A DNA stretch of 64,000 bases, taken from contig NZ_CP011132.1 in the NCBI RefSeq assembly GCF_000981805.1, positions 4,030,001 to 4,094,000 on the forward strand, in the 5' to 3' direction. The notes beneath the pieces are model-generated. The model saw only the letters and a list, made by a program, of their open reading frames with translations. It had not been told where the DNA came from and searched no databases. Below, one piece after another: positions 26,705-36,025 of the stretch (its first letter is position 1; each line of letters opens with the position of its first letter). The stretch is from Citrobacter amalonaticus Y19 (GTDB lineage: Bacteria; Pseudomonadota; Gammaproteobacteria; Enterobacterales; Enterobacteriaceae). The position numbers were made by a program, and so were the translations under genes.

Positions 26705-27550
26705 TTATTTCTCGCTATCGACCAGGCCGCGCACAAACGCGCGCTGCATGGCTAAAACAATCACTACAGGGGGGATGAGGGTCAGCAGCATTGCCGCCAT
26801 CACCTGATTCCACAAGGTGGTGCCTTCGCCGGTGGCAATCATGCCTTTGATTCCCGCCACGGCTGTCCCCAGATTGACGTCGGTAATAATCAGCAACGGC
26901 CACAGATACTGGTTCCAGCCGTAGATAAAGGTGATGACGAACAACGCCGCCAGATTGGTTTTCGACAACGGCAGCACGATGTCGCGGAAAAAACGCATCG
27001 GCGAAGCGCCGTCAATGCGCGCCGCTTCGATCAGTTCATCCGGCAGGGTCATAAAGAACTGGCGGAACAGAAAGGTGGCGGTTGCCGATGCCATCAGCGG
27101 TAGCGTCAGCCCTGCGTAACTGTCGAGCATTTTCAGGTTGGCAATCACTTCCACCGTCGGGAAGATACGCACTTCCACCGGCAACATCAGCGTGATGAAA
27201 ATCATCCAGAAGAACAGGTTACGCAGCGGAAAACGAAACCAGACGATGGCAAAGGCAGAGAGCATCGAGACCGCGATTTTCCCCACCGTAATGCCAAACG
27301 CCATGATGAAGCTGTTGAGCATCATCAACCAGAACGGCGCGCTGTTTACACCGACGCCGTTGACCCAGATGTTTTTCATGTTTTCCAGCAGATGCGTGCC
27401 GGGGATGAGCGTCATCGGCGTTTCAAACACCGCGTTGTTGTCCAGCGTCGCCGCGACAAACGCGACGTACAGCGGGAACAAAATCACGACAATCCCCAGT
27501 ATCAGCATGGTGTGGCTGAATATCGTCAGCCCGCGACGGTTCTCAATCAT
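26705..27550 (-). CDS. ugpE: sn-Glycerol-3-phosphate ABC transporter permease UgpE
   Basis: This 281-residue inner-membrane permease has about six helices. It carries the EAA loop ELIEAARIDGASPMRFFRDIVLP that contacts the ATPase. It starts in an ATGA overlap with ugpA and forms the heterodimeric channel with it. Confidence 0.97.
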   Translation of the reverse strand: MIENRRGLTIFSHTMLILGIVVILFPLYVAFVAATLDNNAVFETPMTLIPGTHLLENMKNIWVNGVGVNSAPFWLMMLNSFIMAFGITVGKIAVSMLSAFAIVWFRFPLRNLFFWMIFITLMLPVEVRIFPTVEVIANLKMLDSYAGLTLPLMASATATFLFRQFFMTLPDELIEAARIDGASPMRFFRDIVLPLSKTNLAALFVITFIYGWNQYLWPLLIITDVNLGTAVAGIKGMIATGEGTTLWNQVMAAMLLTLIPPVVIVLAMQRAFVRGLVDSEK

Positions 27551-28434
27551 TGGTAACGCACCTTACTTTCCACGTAGCGGAACTGCACCACCGTCAGAAT
27601 GATGACGAGGAACATCAGCACCACCGACTGCGCGGCGGACGCAGAGAGATCCAGCCCGGCAAACCCTTCACGATAGATCTTATAAATCAGCGTGGTGGTG
27701 GCCTGCACCGGACCGCCTGCGGTCGCGGCATCGATAACCGGGAACGTATCGAAGAAGGCGTAGACCAGATTGACCACCAACAGGAAGAAACTCACCGGCG
27801 CGATCAGCGGTAACGCCAGTTTGAAAAAGCGACGGACCGGCCCTGCGCCATCGATCGCGGCGGCTTCAACCAGCGAGCGTGGGATCGATTGCAGCGCGGC
27901 AAAGAAGAAAAGGAAGTTGTAACTAATCTGCTTCCAGACAGACGCGAAAACCACCAGGAACATCGCCTGTCCGCTGTTCTGCGCATGGTTCCAGTCATAG
28001 CCAAACTGCTCAAGGAAGTGGGTAATGAGTCCACGTCCGGGATTAAACAGGAAGATCCACAATACGGCGGCCACCGCCGGAGCCACGGCATAGGGCAGCA
28101 GCATCAGCGTCTGATACAAACGACTGCCGCGCACCACGTAATCCACCAGCGCGGCGAAAAACAACGACACCAGCAGGCCGCTGAAGGTCACCAGCGCGCT
28201 GAATTTGATCGTCGTCCAGAAGGAGTCAAGGTAGTAGCTGTCATGAAACAGCGTGACGAAATTATTCAGCCCGACAAACTGGCTGGAAAGCCCAAATGGA
28301 TCGACGCTTTGCAGTGAGTACCACAGCGCTTCGCCCGCAGGCCAGATAAAGAAAATGACGGTGATCGCCAGTTGTGGCGCAACCAGCAAATAAGGCAGCC
28401 AACGCGAGCGGAACACCGGACGGGAGGATGACAT
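27547..28434 (-). CDS. ugpA: sn-Glycerol-3-phosphate ABC transporter permease UgpA
   Basis: This 295-residue inner-membrane permease carries the EAA loop LVEAAAIDGAGPVRRFFKLALPLIAP. The frame is open for another 78 codons upstream, but that part is translated REP sequence. The ATG at 28434 restores the exact E. coli start MSSSRPVFRSRWLPYL. A REP pair separates it from ugpB, which usually lowers expression of the permeases relative to the binding protein. Confidence 0.97.
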   Translation of the reverse strand: MSSSRPVFRSRWLPYLLVAPQLAITVIFFIWPAGEALWYSLQSVDPFGLSSQFVGLNNFVTLFHDSYYLDSFWTTIKFSALVTFSGLLVSLFFAALVDYVVRGSRLYQTLMLLPYAVAPAVAAVLWIFLFNPGRGLITHFLEQFGYDWNHAQNSGQAMFLVVFASVWKQISYNFLFFFAALQSIPRSLVEAAAIDGAGPVRRFFKLALPLIAPVSFFLLVVNLVYAFFDTFPVIDAATAGGPVQATTTLIYKIYREGFAGLDLSASAAQSVVLMFLVIILTVVQFRYVESKVRYQ

Positions 28435-28456
28435 TGAGATTGGATTCCTGAACAGT

Positions 28457-28540
28457 GCCGGGTGGCGGCTACGCCTTACCCGGCCTACAAAGACGACATG
28501 GTGCATTTCGTAGGCCGGATAAGCGCAGCGCCATCCGGCA
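28457..28540. repeat. REP pair (BIME) between ugpB and ugpA
   Basis: Two facing REP units occur, GCCGGGTGGCGGC...CTTACCCGGC and the inverted GCCGGATAAGC...GCCATCCGGC. They lie inside an operon, in the ugpB-ugpA gap. Confidence 0.92.
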
Positions 28541-28546
28541 AAAACA

Positions 28547-29863
28547 TTAAGACTTCGTAGACTGCTCAAAGCGGCGCAACAGCTGATTACCGCGCTCGAC
28601 GGCGGCGTCCAGCGCCTGCTGCGGGGTTTTCTTGCCGGTCCACACGCCTTCCAGCTCTTCATCAACAATGGTGCGGATCTGCGGCATATTGCCCAGACGC
28701 AGCCCTTTGGTGAACGGTAATGGCGGCTTATTCAGCATCTGACGCGTCGCAATATCTGCTCCGGGGTTCTTGTCATAGTAGCCCTGCTCGCGGGTCAGAT
28801 CGTAAGCGGCTTTGGTGATCGGCAGATAGCCGGTCTTCTGATGCCATTCGGCCGCGTTTTCCGGTTTTGCCAGGAAGTCGAGGAACTCGGCAACGCCTTT
28901 GTAAGTGTCGTTGTCTTTGCCCTGCATCACCCACAGGCTCGCGCCGCCGATGATGGCGTTCTGCGGCGCGCCTTTGGCGTCCGCATCGTAAGGCATCATG
29001 CCTACGCCATAGTTGAATTTGGCGTAATGACGGATATCAGCAAGCGATCCGGAAGAGGCGGTTGTAATGGCGCAATCGCCGTTATAGAACTTCTCGGTGG
29101 ACTCGTCTTTACGGCCGAAGTAGCTGAAATCGCCCTTCTTGTTCAGTGCTTCCAGCAGCGCGATGTGTTTCACCTGCTCCGGCTTATTGAACTCCAGCAC
29201 CGCATCAGTGCCGTCGAAACCGTTGTTTTTGGTCGCCACCGGCAAACCGTGCCAGGCGCTGAAGTTTTCAATCTGGATCCAGCCCTGCCAGCCGCTGGCG
29301 TAGCCACACTTCATCCCCGCGGCTTTCAGCTTCGCGGTGTAGTCAGCCAGATCCTGCCAGGTTTTCGGCGGCTGCTCCGGATCTAAACCGGCTTTCTTGA
29401 AGGCGTCTTTGTTGTAGTACAGCACCGGAGTGGAGCTGTTAAACGGCTGAGACAGCAGATGCCCGGTTTTCGAATCGGTGTAGTAGCCGGAAACGGTCGG
29501 TACAAACTGCGATTCGTCGAAGTTAATACCGGCGTCCTTGAACACTTCGTAGACCGGTTTGATGGCTTTCGAGGCCATCATCGTCGCGGTGCCGACTTCA
29601 TAAACCTGGAGCAGCGCCGGCGCATTTCCGGTACGGAACGCGGCGATGCCAGCGCTCAGGCTCTGCTCGTAGTTACCTTTGTACACCGGCACAATCTTGT
29701 AATCCGGGTGGGTGTCGTTGAAACGTTGCGCCAGGGAGTCAACTTCTTTACCCAACTCCCCTTCCATGGAATGCCAGAACGGAATGGTGGTAACGGCCAT
29801 TGCGTTCGTCGCAAAAGCCAGCCCAACCGCCAGACCCAAAGCTGTATGTCGTAACGATGTCAT
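28547..29863 (-). CDS. ugpB: sn-Glycerol-3-phosphate-binding periplasmic protein
   Basis: This 438-residue solute-binding protein captures glycerol-3-phosphate and glycerophosphodiesters in the periplasm. The signal peptide ends in ATNAMA before VTTIPFWHSMEGELG. Three in-frame ATGs lie close together (29872, 29869, 29863). The last has AAGAGAG at the best spacing and gives exactly the E. coli length. The signal peptide differs from the E. coli one while the mature protein is nearly identical. It is the first gene of ugpBAECQ. Confidence 0.96.
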   Translation of the reverse strand: MTSLRHTALGLAVGLAFATNAMAVTTIPFWHSMEGELGKEVDSLAQRFNDTHPDYKIVPVYKGNYEQSLSAGIAAFRTGNAPALLQVYEVGTATMMASKAIKPVYEVFKDAGINFDESQFVPTVSGYYTDSKTGHLLSQPFNSSTPVLYYNKDAFKKAGLDPEQPPKTWQDLADYTAKLKAAGMKCGYASGWQGWIQIENFSAWHGLPVATKNNGFDGTDAVLEFNKPEQVKHIALLEALNKKGDFSYFGRKDESTEKFYNGDCAITTASSGSLADIRHYAKFNYGVGMMPYDADAKGAPQNAIIGGASLWVMQGKDNDTYKGVAEFLDFLAKPENAAEWHQKTGYLPITKAAYDLTREQGYYDKNPGADIATRQMLNKPPLPFTKGLRLGNMPQIRTIVDEELEGVWTGKKTPQQALDAAVERGNQLLRRFEQSTKS

Positions 29864-29960
29864 TGTCATCATCTCTCTTATTGTGCCGGATGCGCGAAAT
29901 CACGCGTTTAATGCTCGCGAGGTAACATGACATGCGCGAATGACAGAAAGATAACTGTTA

Positions 29961-29979
29961 GATGACGAAGCGGTGACAG
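29961..29979 (-). promoter_or_regulatory. Pho box upstream of ugpB
   Basis: On the minus strand CTGTCAC-CGCT-TCGTCATC gives two PhoB half-sites 11 bp apart. Additional CTGTCAT and ATGTCAT half-sites lie closer to the gene (29927-29946). PhoB control of ugp under phosphate starvation is established in E. coli. Confidence 0.7.
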
Positions 29980-30025
29980 TCAGGCTTCAGGTGAATGACG
30001 TTTCAGTGGCAAGAAAAGAGAAAAA

Positions 30026-30155
30026 GCCGGGTGGCGGCTTCGCCTTACCCGGCCTGGTCGATCCTGTAAGCCCGGTAAGCGTATGCGCCACCGGGCAATA
30101 CAAACGGCTTGGTCTTGTAGGCCTGATAAGACGCAATGCGTCGTCATCAGGCATC
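30026..30155. repeat. Cluster of three REP units between ugpB and livF
   Basis: In order, one REP runs GCCGGGTGGCGGC...TTACCCGGC, a second is built on CCCGGTAAGC...GCCACCGGGC and a third, of a different subtype, is GCCTGATAAGACGC...GCGTCGTCATCAGGC. They fill the gap between the ugpB promoter region and the livF stop. Confidence 0.9.
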
Positions 30156-30164
30156 ACAGACCGT

Positions 30165-30878
30165 TTAACCGCCTAAATAGGCGCTACGTACCGCTTCGTT
30201 GGCCAGAAGCGCGTCGCCGGTATCCTCGAGAACGACATGGCCGTTCTCCAGCACGTAGCCGCGATCGGCCAGCTTCAGCGCCTGGTTGGCGTTCTGCTCA
30301 ACAAGGAAGATGGTCATTCCCTGCTCGCGCAGTTGTTCGATGGTGTCAAAGATCTGCTGGATGATAATCGGTGCCAACCCCAGGGAAGGCTCGTCAAGCA
30401 GCAGCAGACGCGGCTCGCTCATCAGCGCGCGACCAATCGCCAGCATCTGCTGTTCACCGCCGGACATCGTACCCGCACGCTGAATACGACGCTCATGCAA
30501 ACGCGGGAACAGTTCGTATACCCACTTGATGCGCTCCTGGAACTGGTCGCGCTCGGCAAAGAAGCCGCCCATCGCCAGATTCTCTTCCACCGTCATGCGG
30601 GAAAACACGCGACGCCCTTCCGGTACAATCGCTACCGCTTCACGCATGATTTTCGCCGTTTGCCAGTCGGTGATGTCTTTATCATCAAACACAATCCGAC
30701 CGCTGGTCGCGCGCGGATCGCCGCACAGCGTACCAAGCAGCGTCGTTTTCCCGGCGCCGTTGGCACCAATCAGGGTCACAATCTCACCCTGATTGATGTG
30801 CAGGCTCACCTCGTGTAGCGCCTGAATTTTGCCGTAGTGGGCACTGACTTTGTCAAAGGACAACATGACTTTTTCCAT
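30165..30878 (-). CDS. livF: Branched-chain amino acid ABC transporter ATPase LivF
   Basis: This 237-residue ATPase has Walker A GANGAGKTTLLGTL, signature MSGGEQQMLAIGRAL and Walker B LLLLDEPSLGL. With LivG it powers LivHM uptake of leucine, isoleucine and valine. The ATG at 30878 (MEKVMLSFDKVSAHYG) gives the E. coli length; an ATG four codons earlier overlaps livG. It is the last gene of the livKHMGF operon. Confidence 0.97.
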   Translation of the reverse strand: MEKVMLSFDKVSAHYGKIQALHEVSLHINQGEIVTLIGANGAGKTTLLGTLCGDPRATSGRIVFDDKDITDWQTAKIMREAVAIVPEGRRVFSRMTVEENLAMGGFFAERDQFQERIKWVYELFPRLHERRIQRAGTMSGGEQQMLAIGRALMSEPRLLLLDEPSLGLAPIIIQQIFDTIEQLREQGMTIFLVEQNANQALKLADRGYVLENGHVVLEDTGDALLANEAVRSAYLGG

Positions 30879-30879
30879 C

Positions 30880-31647
30880 TTATGCTTCACCTAAATAGGC
30901 ACGGATCACGTCCGGGTTATTACGAATCTGTTCCGGCGTCCCGTTCGCCAGCGGCGTGCCCTGGTTCACCACGTAAATACGGTCGGAAATCCCCATCACC
31001 AGTTTCATATCGTGCTCAATCAGCAGGATAGTGGTGTTGTGATGGTTGCGCAGCTCGGCAATCAGCTCGTCCAGCTCTTTGGTCTCTTTCGGGTTAAGGC
31101 CCGCAGCCGGTTCATCCAGCATCAGAATCTCTGGCTGTGTCACCATACAGCGGGCGATCTCCAGACGACGCTGGTCGCCATAGGCCAGGTTGCTGGCCTG
31201 GCGGTTCGCGTGTTCCAGCAGACCGATACGCTCAAGCCAGGTGGCCGCGCGATCCAGCGCTTCGCTCTGCGCCCGACGAAACGCCGGGGTTTTTAGCAGG
31301 CCGGAAAACACGCCGCTTTTCAGCTGCTGATGCTGTGCCACCAGCAGGTTTTCAATCACCGTCATTTCACGAAACAGACGTACGTGCTGGAAGGTTCGCA
31401 CCACGCCCATACGGGCAATTTGTTGACCCGGCAGCCCTTCAAGGTGCTGATCGCGAAGCTTAATGGTGCCGCCCGTTGGCTTATAAAAACCGGTCAGGCA
31501 GTTAAACACCGTGGTCTTACCGGCGCCGTTTGGCCCAATCAGCGACACAATTTCCTGCGGATGCAGTTCCAGTTCAACGTTGTTCACCGCCAGCAGACCG
31601 CCGAAGCGCATCATCAGGCCGTTAACCGATAATAATGGCTGACTCAT
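30880..31647 (-). CDS. livG: Branched-chain amino acid ABC transporter ATPase LivG
   Basis: This 255-residue ATPase of the high-affinity branched-chain transporter has Walker A GPNGAGKTTVFNCL, Walker B EILMLDEPAAGLN and a C-terminal IRNNPDVIRAYLGEA extension typical of LivG-type proteins. It overlaps livM by four bases. Confidence 0.97.
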   Translation of the reverse strand: MSQPLLSVNGLMMRFGGLLAVNNVELELHPQEIVSLIGPNGAGKTTVFNCLTGFYKPTGGTIKLRDQHLEGLPGQQIARMGVVRTFQHVRLFREMTVIENLLVAQHQQLKSGVFSGLLKTPAFRRAQSEALDRAATWLERIGLLEHANRQASNLAYGDQRRLEIARCMVTQPEILMLDEPAAGLNPKETKELDELIAELRNHHNTTILLIEHDMKLVMGISDRIYVVNQGTPLANGTPEQIRNNPDVIRAYLGEA

Positions 31648-32921
31648 GCCTGCTCTCCTTTCGCTTCCCCGTTTTTCAGCTTTAACTGTGGACGGGTCAT
31701 CGGCAGCAAGCCCTGCGGACGCCAGATCATCATCAGTACCATCAAACCACCCAGCATCAACATGCTGTATTCATTGAAGTCACGCATCAGCTCGCGGGAG
31801 ACCACCAGCAGGATAGCCGCAAGGATCACCGCAAACTGTGAGCCCATCCCGCCGAGTACCACGATCGCCAGTACAAACGCCGACTCGGCAAAGGTGAACG
31901 ACTCGGGGCTGACAAAACCCTGACGCGCCGCGAACAGCGTGCCAGCGAAACCGGCAAACGCGGCGCTGATGGTAAAGGCGGTCAGCTTGATGCGCGTTGG
32001 GCTTAAGCCCAGAGAGCGACAGGCGATCTCATCTTCACGCAGCGCTTCCCACGCCCGTCCCAGCGGCATGCGCAGCAGACGGTTAATCACAAACAGACTT
32101 AGCACCACCAGCAACAGCGCGACCAGATAGAGGAAAATCACGCGGTCAGACGGGTCATATTTCACATTGAAGAAGTTGCTGAAAGTATCCCAACCGCCTT
32201 CACGTGCGCTGCGGCTAAACTCGAGGCCGAACAGCGTCGGTTTCGGGATCTGGCTGATGCCGTTCGGACCGCCGGTGATTTCCGTATTGTTGAGCAGCAG
32301 AATACGGACGATCTCACCGAAGCCCAGCGTCACAATCGCCAGGTAATCGCCGCGCAGGCGCAGCACCGGGAAGCCCAGCAGGAAGCCCGCCGCCGCCGAA
32401 ACCAGCCCTGCCAGCGGAAGGCAGGTCCAGAAGCCGAGACCGTAATAGTGGTTCAACAGCGCGAAGGTGTACGCGCCAATCGCGTAGAAGCCGCCATAGC
32501 CCAGAACCAGCAGGCCGGAGAGCCCCACGACAACGTTCAGCCCCAGACCGAGGATGATGTAAATCATGGTCAGCGTAGCGATATCCACCGTGCCGCGTGA
32601 CACCATAAACGGCCACGCCACGGCAATCACCAGCAGCGCAATCAGGAACAGCTTCTGCTTCACGGTTGAGCCATCAATGGCTGGCAGAATAAACTTCGGT
32701 CCGGAGACGCTCTTCAGGCTCTTCAGGAAGATCGGCCGCAGCATCTGGAAGAAAAAGACCACGGCAGTCCCGATAAACACCCACTGCCAGCGGATGTCGG
32801 TGGCGGTATCCACCACCAGTTTCGTGCCATCCAGTTGCAACTGAACGCCCATAAAGACGCCCGCGAGGACGAAAAACATCGCGGCAGAGAGCAACGCCAT
32901 CGCAAAATGCATCGGTTTCAT
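31644..32921 (-). CDS. livM: Branched-chain amino acid ABC transporter permease LivM
   Basis: This 425-residue inner-membrane permease has an N-terminal hydrophobic region followed by the BPD_transp_2 core (GLGLNVVVGLSGLLVLGYGG and the EDEIACRSLGLSP coupling segment). It pairs with LivH. ATGA-type overlaps exist at both ends, with livH and livG. Confidence 0.97.
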   Translation of the reverse strand: MKPMHFAMALLSAAMFFVLAGVFMGVQLQLDGTKLVVDTATDIRWQWVFIGTAVVFFFQMLRPIFLKSLKSVSGPKFILPAIDGSTVKQKLFLIALLVIAVAWPFMVSRGTVDIATLTMIYIILGLGLNVVVGLSGLLVLGYGGFYAIGAYTFALLNHYYGLGFWTCLPLAGLVSAAAGFLLGFPVLRLRGDYLAIVTLGFGEIVRILLLNNTEITGGPNGISQIPKPTLFGLEFSRSAREGGWDTFSNFFNVKYDPSDRVIFLYLVALLLVVLSLFVINRLLRMPLGRAWEALREDEIACRSLGLSPTRIKLTAFTISAAFAGFAGTLFAARQGFVSPESFTFAESAFVLAIVVLGGMGSQFAVILAAILLVVSRELMRDFNEYSMLMLGGLMVLMMIWRPQGLLPMTRPQLKLKNGEAKGEQA

Positions 32922-33844
32922 ACTTTCTCTACCTCCGGACGACCCAGAATCCCGGTCGGCATCACCAGCAGTACCAGAATCAGCAGGGCGAACGACACCA
33001 CGTCTTTGTATTCCGTACTCAGATAAGCAGAAGAAAGCGCTTCCGCGACGCCCAGAATCAGGCCGCCGATCATCGCGCCAGGGATGCTGCCGATCCCGCC
33101 GAGAACCGCGGCGGTGAAGGCTTTCATCCCGGCCATAAAGCCGATATAAGGGTTTATCACCCCGTAGAATTGTCCGAGCAGCACACCCGCTACCGCCGCC
33201 ATCGCCGCGCCAATCACAAAGGTCAGCGCAATCACGCGGTCAGTGTTAATCCCGAGCAGGCTGGCCATTTTCAGATCTTCCGCGCAGGCGCGGCAGGCTC
33301 GTCCCATGCGGGAGTAACGGATAAAAATGGTCAGCGCCAGCATCGCCAGGAAGGTCACAATCCAGATAACCAGTTGCATGGTCGTGATCGAGGCGGAGAA
33401 GTTTTCGCTGGCACCCACCACCCATTGTCCGTTGAACAGGCTGGGCAGCGCCACGTCGCGCGAACCTTCCGTCAGGCTGACGTAGTTTTGCAGGAAGATG
33501 GACATCCCAATGGCGGAGATAAGCGCAATCAGACGTTTGGAACTGCGGACGGGCCGATAAGCCACCCGCTCGATGCTCCAGCCGTAGGCGCTGGCAATGA
33601 TAATCGCCCCAATGAATCCGGCCGCCACCAGCAGCCAGCTGGTATCAATCCCCATCATCATGAGTGCCGCGATAATCATAAAAGAGACATAGCTACTGAT
33701 CATGTACACCTCGCCATGGGCGAAGTTGATCATGCCGATAATGCCGTACACCATGGTGTAACCGATAGCGATCAGCGCGTAGGTGCTTCCCAGCGTGACG
33801 CCGTTAAACATCTGCTGCAAGAAATAGAGGAACTGCTCGGACAT
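32918..33844 (-). CDS. livH: Branched-chain amino acid ABC transporter permease LivH
   Basis: This 308-residue permease contains LTLGSTYALIAIGYTMVYG-like and INFAHGEVYMISSY family sequences and the coupling segment ACAEDLKMASLLGIN. It follows livK after a gap of 169 bp that carries an inverted-repeat element, so its expression relative to livK may be tuned there. Confidence 0.97.
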   Translation of the reverse strand: MSEQFLYFLQQMFNGVTLGSTYALIAIGYTMVYGIIGMINFAHGEVYMISSYVSFMIIAALMMMGIDTSWLLVAAGFIGAIIIASAYGWSIERVAYRPVRSSKRLIALISAIGMSIFLQNYVSLTEGSRDVALPSLFNGQWVVGASENFSASITTMQLVIWIVTFLAMLALTIFIRYSRMGRACRACAEDLKMASLLGINTDRVIALTFVIGAAMAAVAGVLLGQFYGVINPYIGFMAGMKAFTAAVLGGIGSIPGAMIGGLILGVAEALSSAYLSTEYKDVVSFALLILVLLVMPTGILGRPEVEKV

Positions 33845-33886
33845 AAAATAACCTTTTCAACCCGACAAACCGGGATGCTGAACCCA

Positions 33887-34006
33887 CTCTAAATAATTCG
33901 AGCTGCAGGAAGGCGGCAAGTTTGCCCATCCCCGGGAGCGTACACAAGTACGTGACCGGGGTGGGTGAACGAAGCCAACGCATCTGCGGCTCGAAGTATG
34001 ACGAGT
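33887..34006. repeat. Enterobacterial inverted-repeat element inside the liv operon
   Basis: This 120-bp element has imperfect terminal repeats AATTCGAGCTGCA and TGCGGCTCGAAGT. A central stem is formed by CCCCGGGAGCGTAC and GTACGTGACCGGGG. It abuts the livK 3' end and lies between livK and livH. A diverged copy in the opposite direction is at about 43050-43165. I recognise the layout as a dispersed enterobacterial repeat but cannot give a confirmed family name. Confidence 0.75.
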
Positions 34007-34013
34007 GGTTGCC

Positions 34014-35123
34014 TTATTTGGCGGCGGTGGACGAACCGTCCGCATGCCACTGGAAGACACCAAATTCAAATCCCTTCAGATCGCCTTTTTCATCCCATTT
34101 CAGCGGCCCAATCACGGTATCTGCACCGTTTGCTTTCAAATCTTTCACCAGATCCAGCGGCGCTTTGCTGCCAGAACGATCCAGTGCCGTTGCCAGTGAC
34201 TGCACGGCGGCGTAGGTTATCCACACGTACGGACCGGTGGGATCTTTTTTATCGGCTTTCAGCGCATCAACAATCGCTTTGTTGGCCGGATCCTGGTCAT
34301 AGCGTTTTGGCATGGTGACCAGCATACCTTCGGCCGCTTCACCGGCAATGTTCGACAGCGACGCATTGCCCACGCCTTCCGGCCCCATGAACGTGGTTTT
34401 CAGCCCGACGGAGCGCGCCTGGCGCAGCATCTGTCCCATTTCCGGGTAGTAGCCGCCGTAATACACAAAGTCGATGTTCTCTTTTTTCAGGCGCGCGAGC
34501 AGCGCGGAGAAATCTTTCTCGCCTGCGGTGATGCCATCAAAGAAGACGATATTGGCGTTTGCCGCTTTCAGCGTGTCCTGAACGGAACGCGCCAGCCCTT
34601 CACCGTACTGTTGTTTGTCGTGAATGATAGCGATACGCTGCGGTTTTACCTGCTCAAGAATATACTTTGCTGCGGTCGGTCCCTGAGAGGAGTCCAGCCC
34701 GGCGGTACGCATGATGTGCGCGTAGCCGCGCTGCGTCAGTTCGGGGTTAGTCGCACCCGGCGAGATCATCAGAATGCCTTCGTCTTCGTAGATATCCGAC
34801 GCAGGCTGAGTAGAAGAAGAGCAGAGGTGACCAATCACATACTGAATGCCGTCATTGACGATTTTGTTCGCCACTGCCACGGCCTGTTTAGGATCGCAGG
34901 CATCGTCATATTCCACGCCCACCAGTTTGTCGCCTTTGATGCCGCCTTTCGCATTGATGTCTTTAATGGCCTGCCGTGCGCCGTTAAATTCCATGTCGCC
35001 CCACTGGGCTACCGGACCTGACATCGCGCCGACAACGGCAACTTTAATCTCTTCTGCCATCGCCGCCTGCGACATCGCCAGTGCAATCACCCCTGCGATG
35101 ATCGTTTTCGCATTCCGTTTCAT
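34014..35123 (-). CDS. livK: Leucine-specific binding protein
   Basis: This 369-residue periplasmic protein has a signal peptide ending AMSQAAMA. The mature part EEIKVAVVGAMSGPVAQWGD is the type I periplasmic-binding fold. The HLCSSSTQPASDIYEDEG segment, shared with LivJ, supplies amino-acid ligands. It is the first gene of livKHMGF. Lrp and leucine control is established for E. coli; the long AT-rich upstream region fits this. Confidence 0.97.
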   Translation of the reverse strand: MKRNAKTIIAGVIALAMSQAAMAEEIKVAVVGAMSGPVAQWGDMEFNGARQAIKDINAKGGIKGDKLVGVEYDDACDPKQAVAVANKIVNDGIQYVIGHLCSSSTQPASDIYEDEGILMISPGATNPELTQRGYAHIMRTAGLDSSQGPTAAKYILEQVKPQRIAIIHDKQQYGEGLARSVQDTLKAANANIVFFDGITAGEKDFSALLARLKKENIDFVYYGGYYPEMGQMLRQARSVGLKTTFMGPEGVGNASLSNIAGEAAEGMLVTMPKRYDQDPANKAIVDALKADKKDPTGPYVWITYAAVQSLATALDRSGSKAPLDLVKDLKANGADTVIGPLKWDEKGDLKGFEFGVFQWHADGSSTAAK

Positions 35124-35543
35124 TTACTGAATCCCCATTCGTGATGTACTTATTTTGTATTTATATGGTTAAAAAGCAGACTGTGCTTTATTTGTACTAC
35201 ACTATTTTTACTAGCCTGATTAATGGTTTAGCGCAGTATTTTCCGCAAATACAGATTAAAATCTCTATTTTTCAGTCGATTAAGAACAGATAATATTCTG
35301 CTTTTCACCATAGATAAACAAAAAAAAGCGCGCTTGTCAGCATAAAATAACGGGACAATGAGCCGAATAAAATGCTGCCTTCCAGGGTATTATCCTGCCT
35401 GTTTTTCATTCTCTGACGTTTCGAACTAAGGTTCTGACCGTCACAAAACTAATCCCCTGCTAAATGATTTAAAAAAGAGAAAGCGTCCTGATGAATTATT
35501 TCGGTACACTGGCACTATCTTTTGTGATTTGGACATGCTGTCG
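35124..35543. other. AT-rich divergent control region of livK and panM
   Basis: These 420 bp hold no convincing gene. The livK-proximal half is AT-rich, as expected for Lrp and H-NS binding. A run of eight A followed by GCGCGC lies at about 35322. No RNA gene or long inverted repeat was recognised. The panM promoter must lie in the last 60 bp; no perfect sigma-70 boxes were seen. Confidence 0.5.
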
Positions 35544-35927
35544 ATGAAGCTGACCATCATTCGTTTAGAACACTTTAGCGATCAGGACCTGATCGACCTG
35601 GGCAAAATCTGGCCGGAGTATTCCGCCGCCTCTTTAAGCGTAGATGAAACACATCGGATCTACGCAGCGCGATTTAATGAGCGGTTGTTAGGTGCCGTAA
35701 GGGTCACTCTGAGCGGCGCTCAGGGCGCGCTCGATTCGCTGCGCATCCGTGACGTCACGCAGCGTCGGGGAGTGGGGAGATATCTGGTCGAAGAGGTGCT
35801 CCATGATAATCCGGACGTCTCATCCTGGTGGATGGCGGATGTCGGCGTGGAAGACCGAAACGTCATGGCGGCGTTTATGCAGGTACTGGGCTTTACCCCA
35901 CAGCAGAACGGCTGGGAAAAGCGATAA
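35544..35927 (+). CDS. panM: PanD maturation factor (GNAT family)
   Basis: This 127-residue GNAT-fold protein, also called PanZ or YhhK, binds acetyl-CoA and triggers self-cleavage of the aspartate decarboxylase PanD, and also limits PanD activity when CoA is plentiful. The RRGVGRYLVEEVLHD loop binds acetyl-CoA. The start at 35544 (MKLTIIRLEHFSDQD) gives the E. coli length; an in-frame start five codons earlier is possible, and neither has a strong ribosome site. Confidence 0.95.
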   Translation: MKLTIIRLEHFSDQDLIDLGKIWPEYSAASLSVDETHRIYAARFNERLLGAVRVTLSGAQGALDSLRIRDVTQRRGVGRYLVEEVLHDNPDVSSWWMADVGVEDRNVMAAFMQVLGFTPQQNGWEKR

Positions 35928-35931
35928 AAAA

Positions 35932-36020
35932 GCCGGGTGGCGCTAACGCTTACCCGGCCTACATTCGCCAGCGTATTTTCCCAGGACGGTAGGCCGGATA
36001 AGCGCCAGCGCCATCCGGCA
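35932..36020. repeat. REP pair (BIME) between panM and livJ
   Basis: Facing REP units GCCGGGTGGCGC...GCTTACCCGGC and GCCGGATAAGCGC...GCGCCATCCGGC sit between convergent 3' ends. Confidence 0.92.
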
Positions 36021-36025
36021 TTCAA

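Noticed and set aside
28435..28668. N-terminal extension of ugpA by 78 codons
   Set aside because: The extra part translates the REP pair and the end of ugpB; the conserved start is MSSSRPVFRSRW at 28434.
30026..30155. Possible CRISPR array because of repeated palindromic units
   Set aside because: Units are facing REP palindromes of differing sequence without uniform spacers, and no cas gene is near.
33170..33892. 240-codon plus-strand frame opposite livH
   Set aside because: Antisense to a conserved permease, with shadow composition and no ribosome site.
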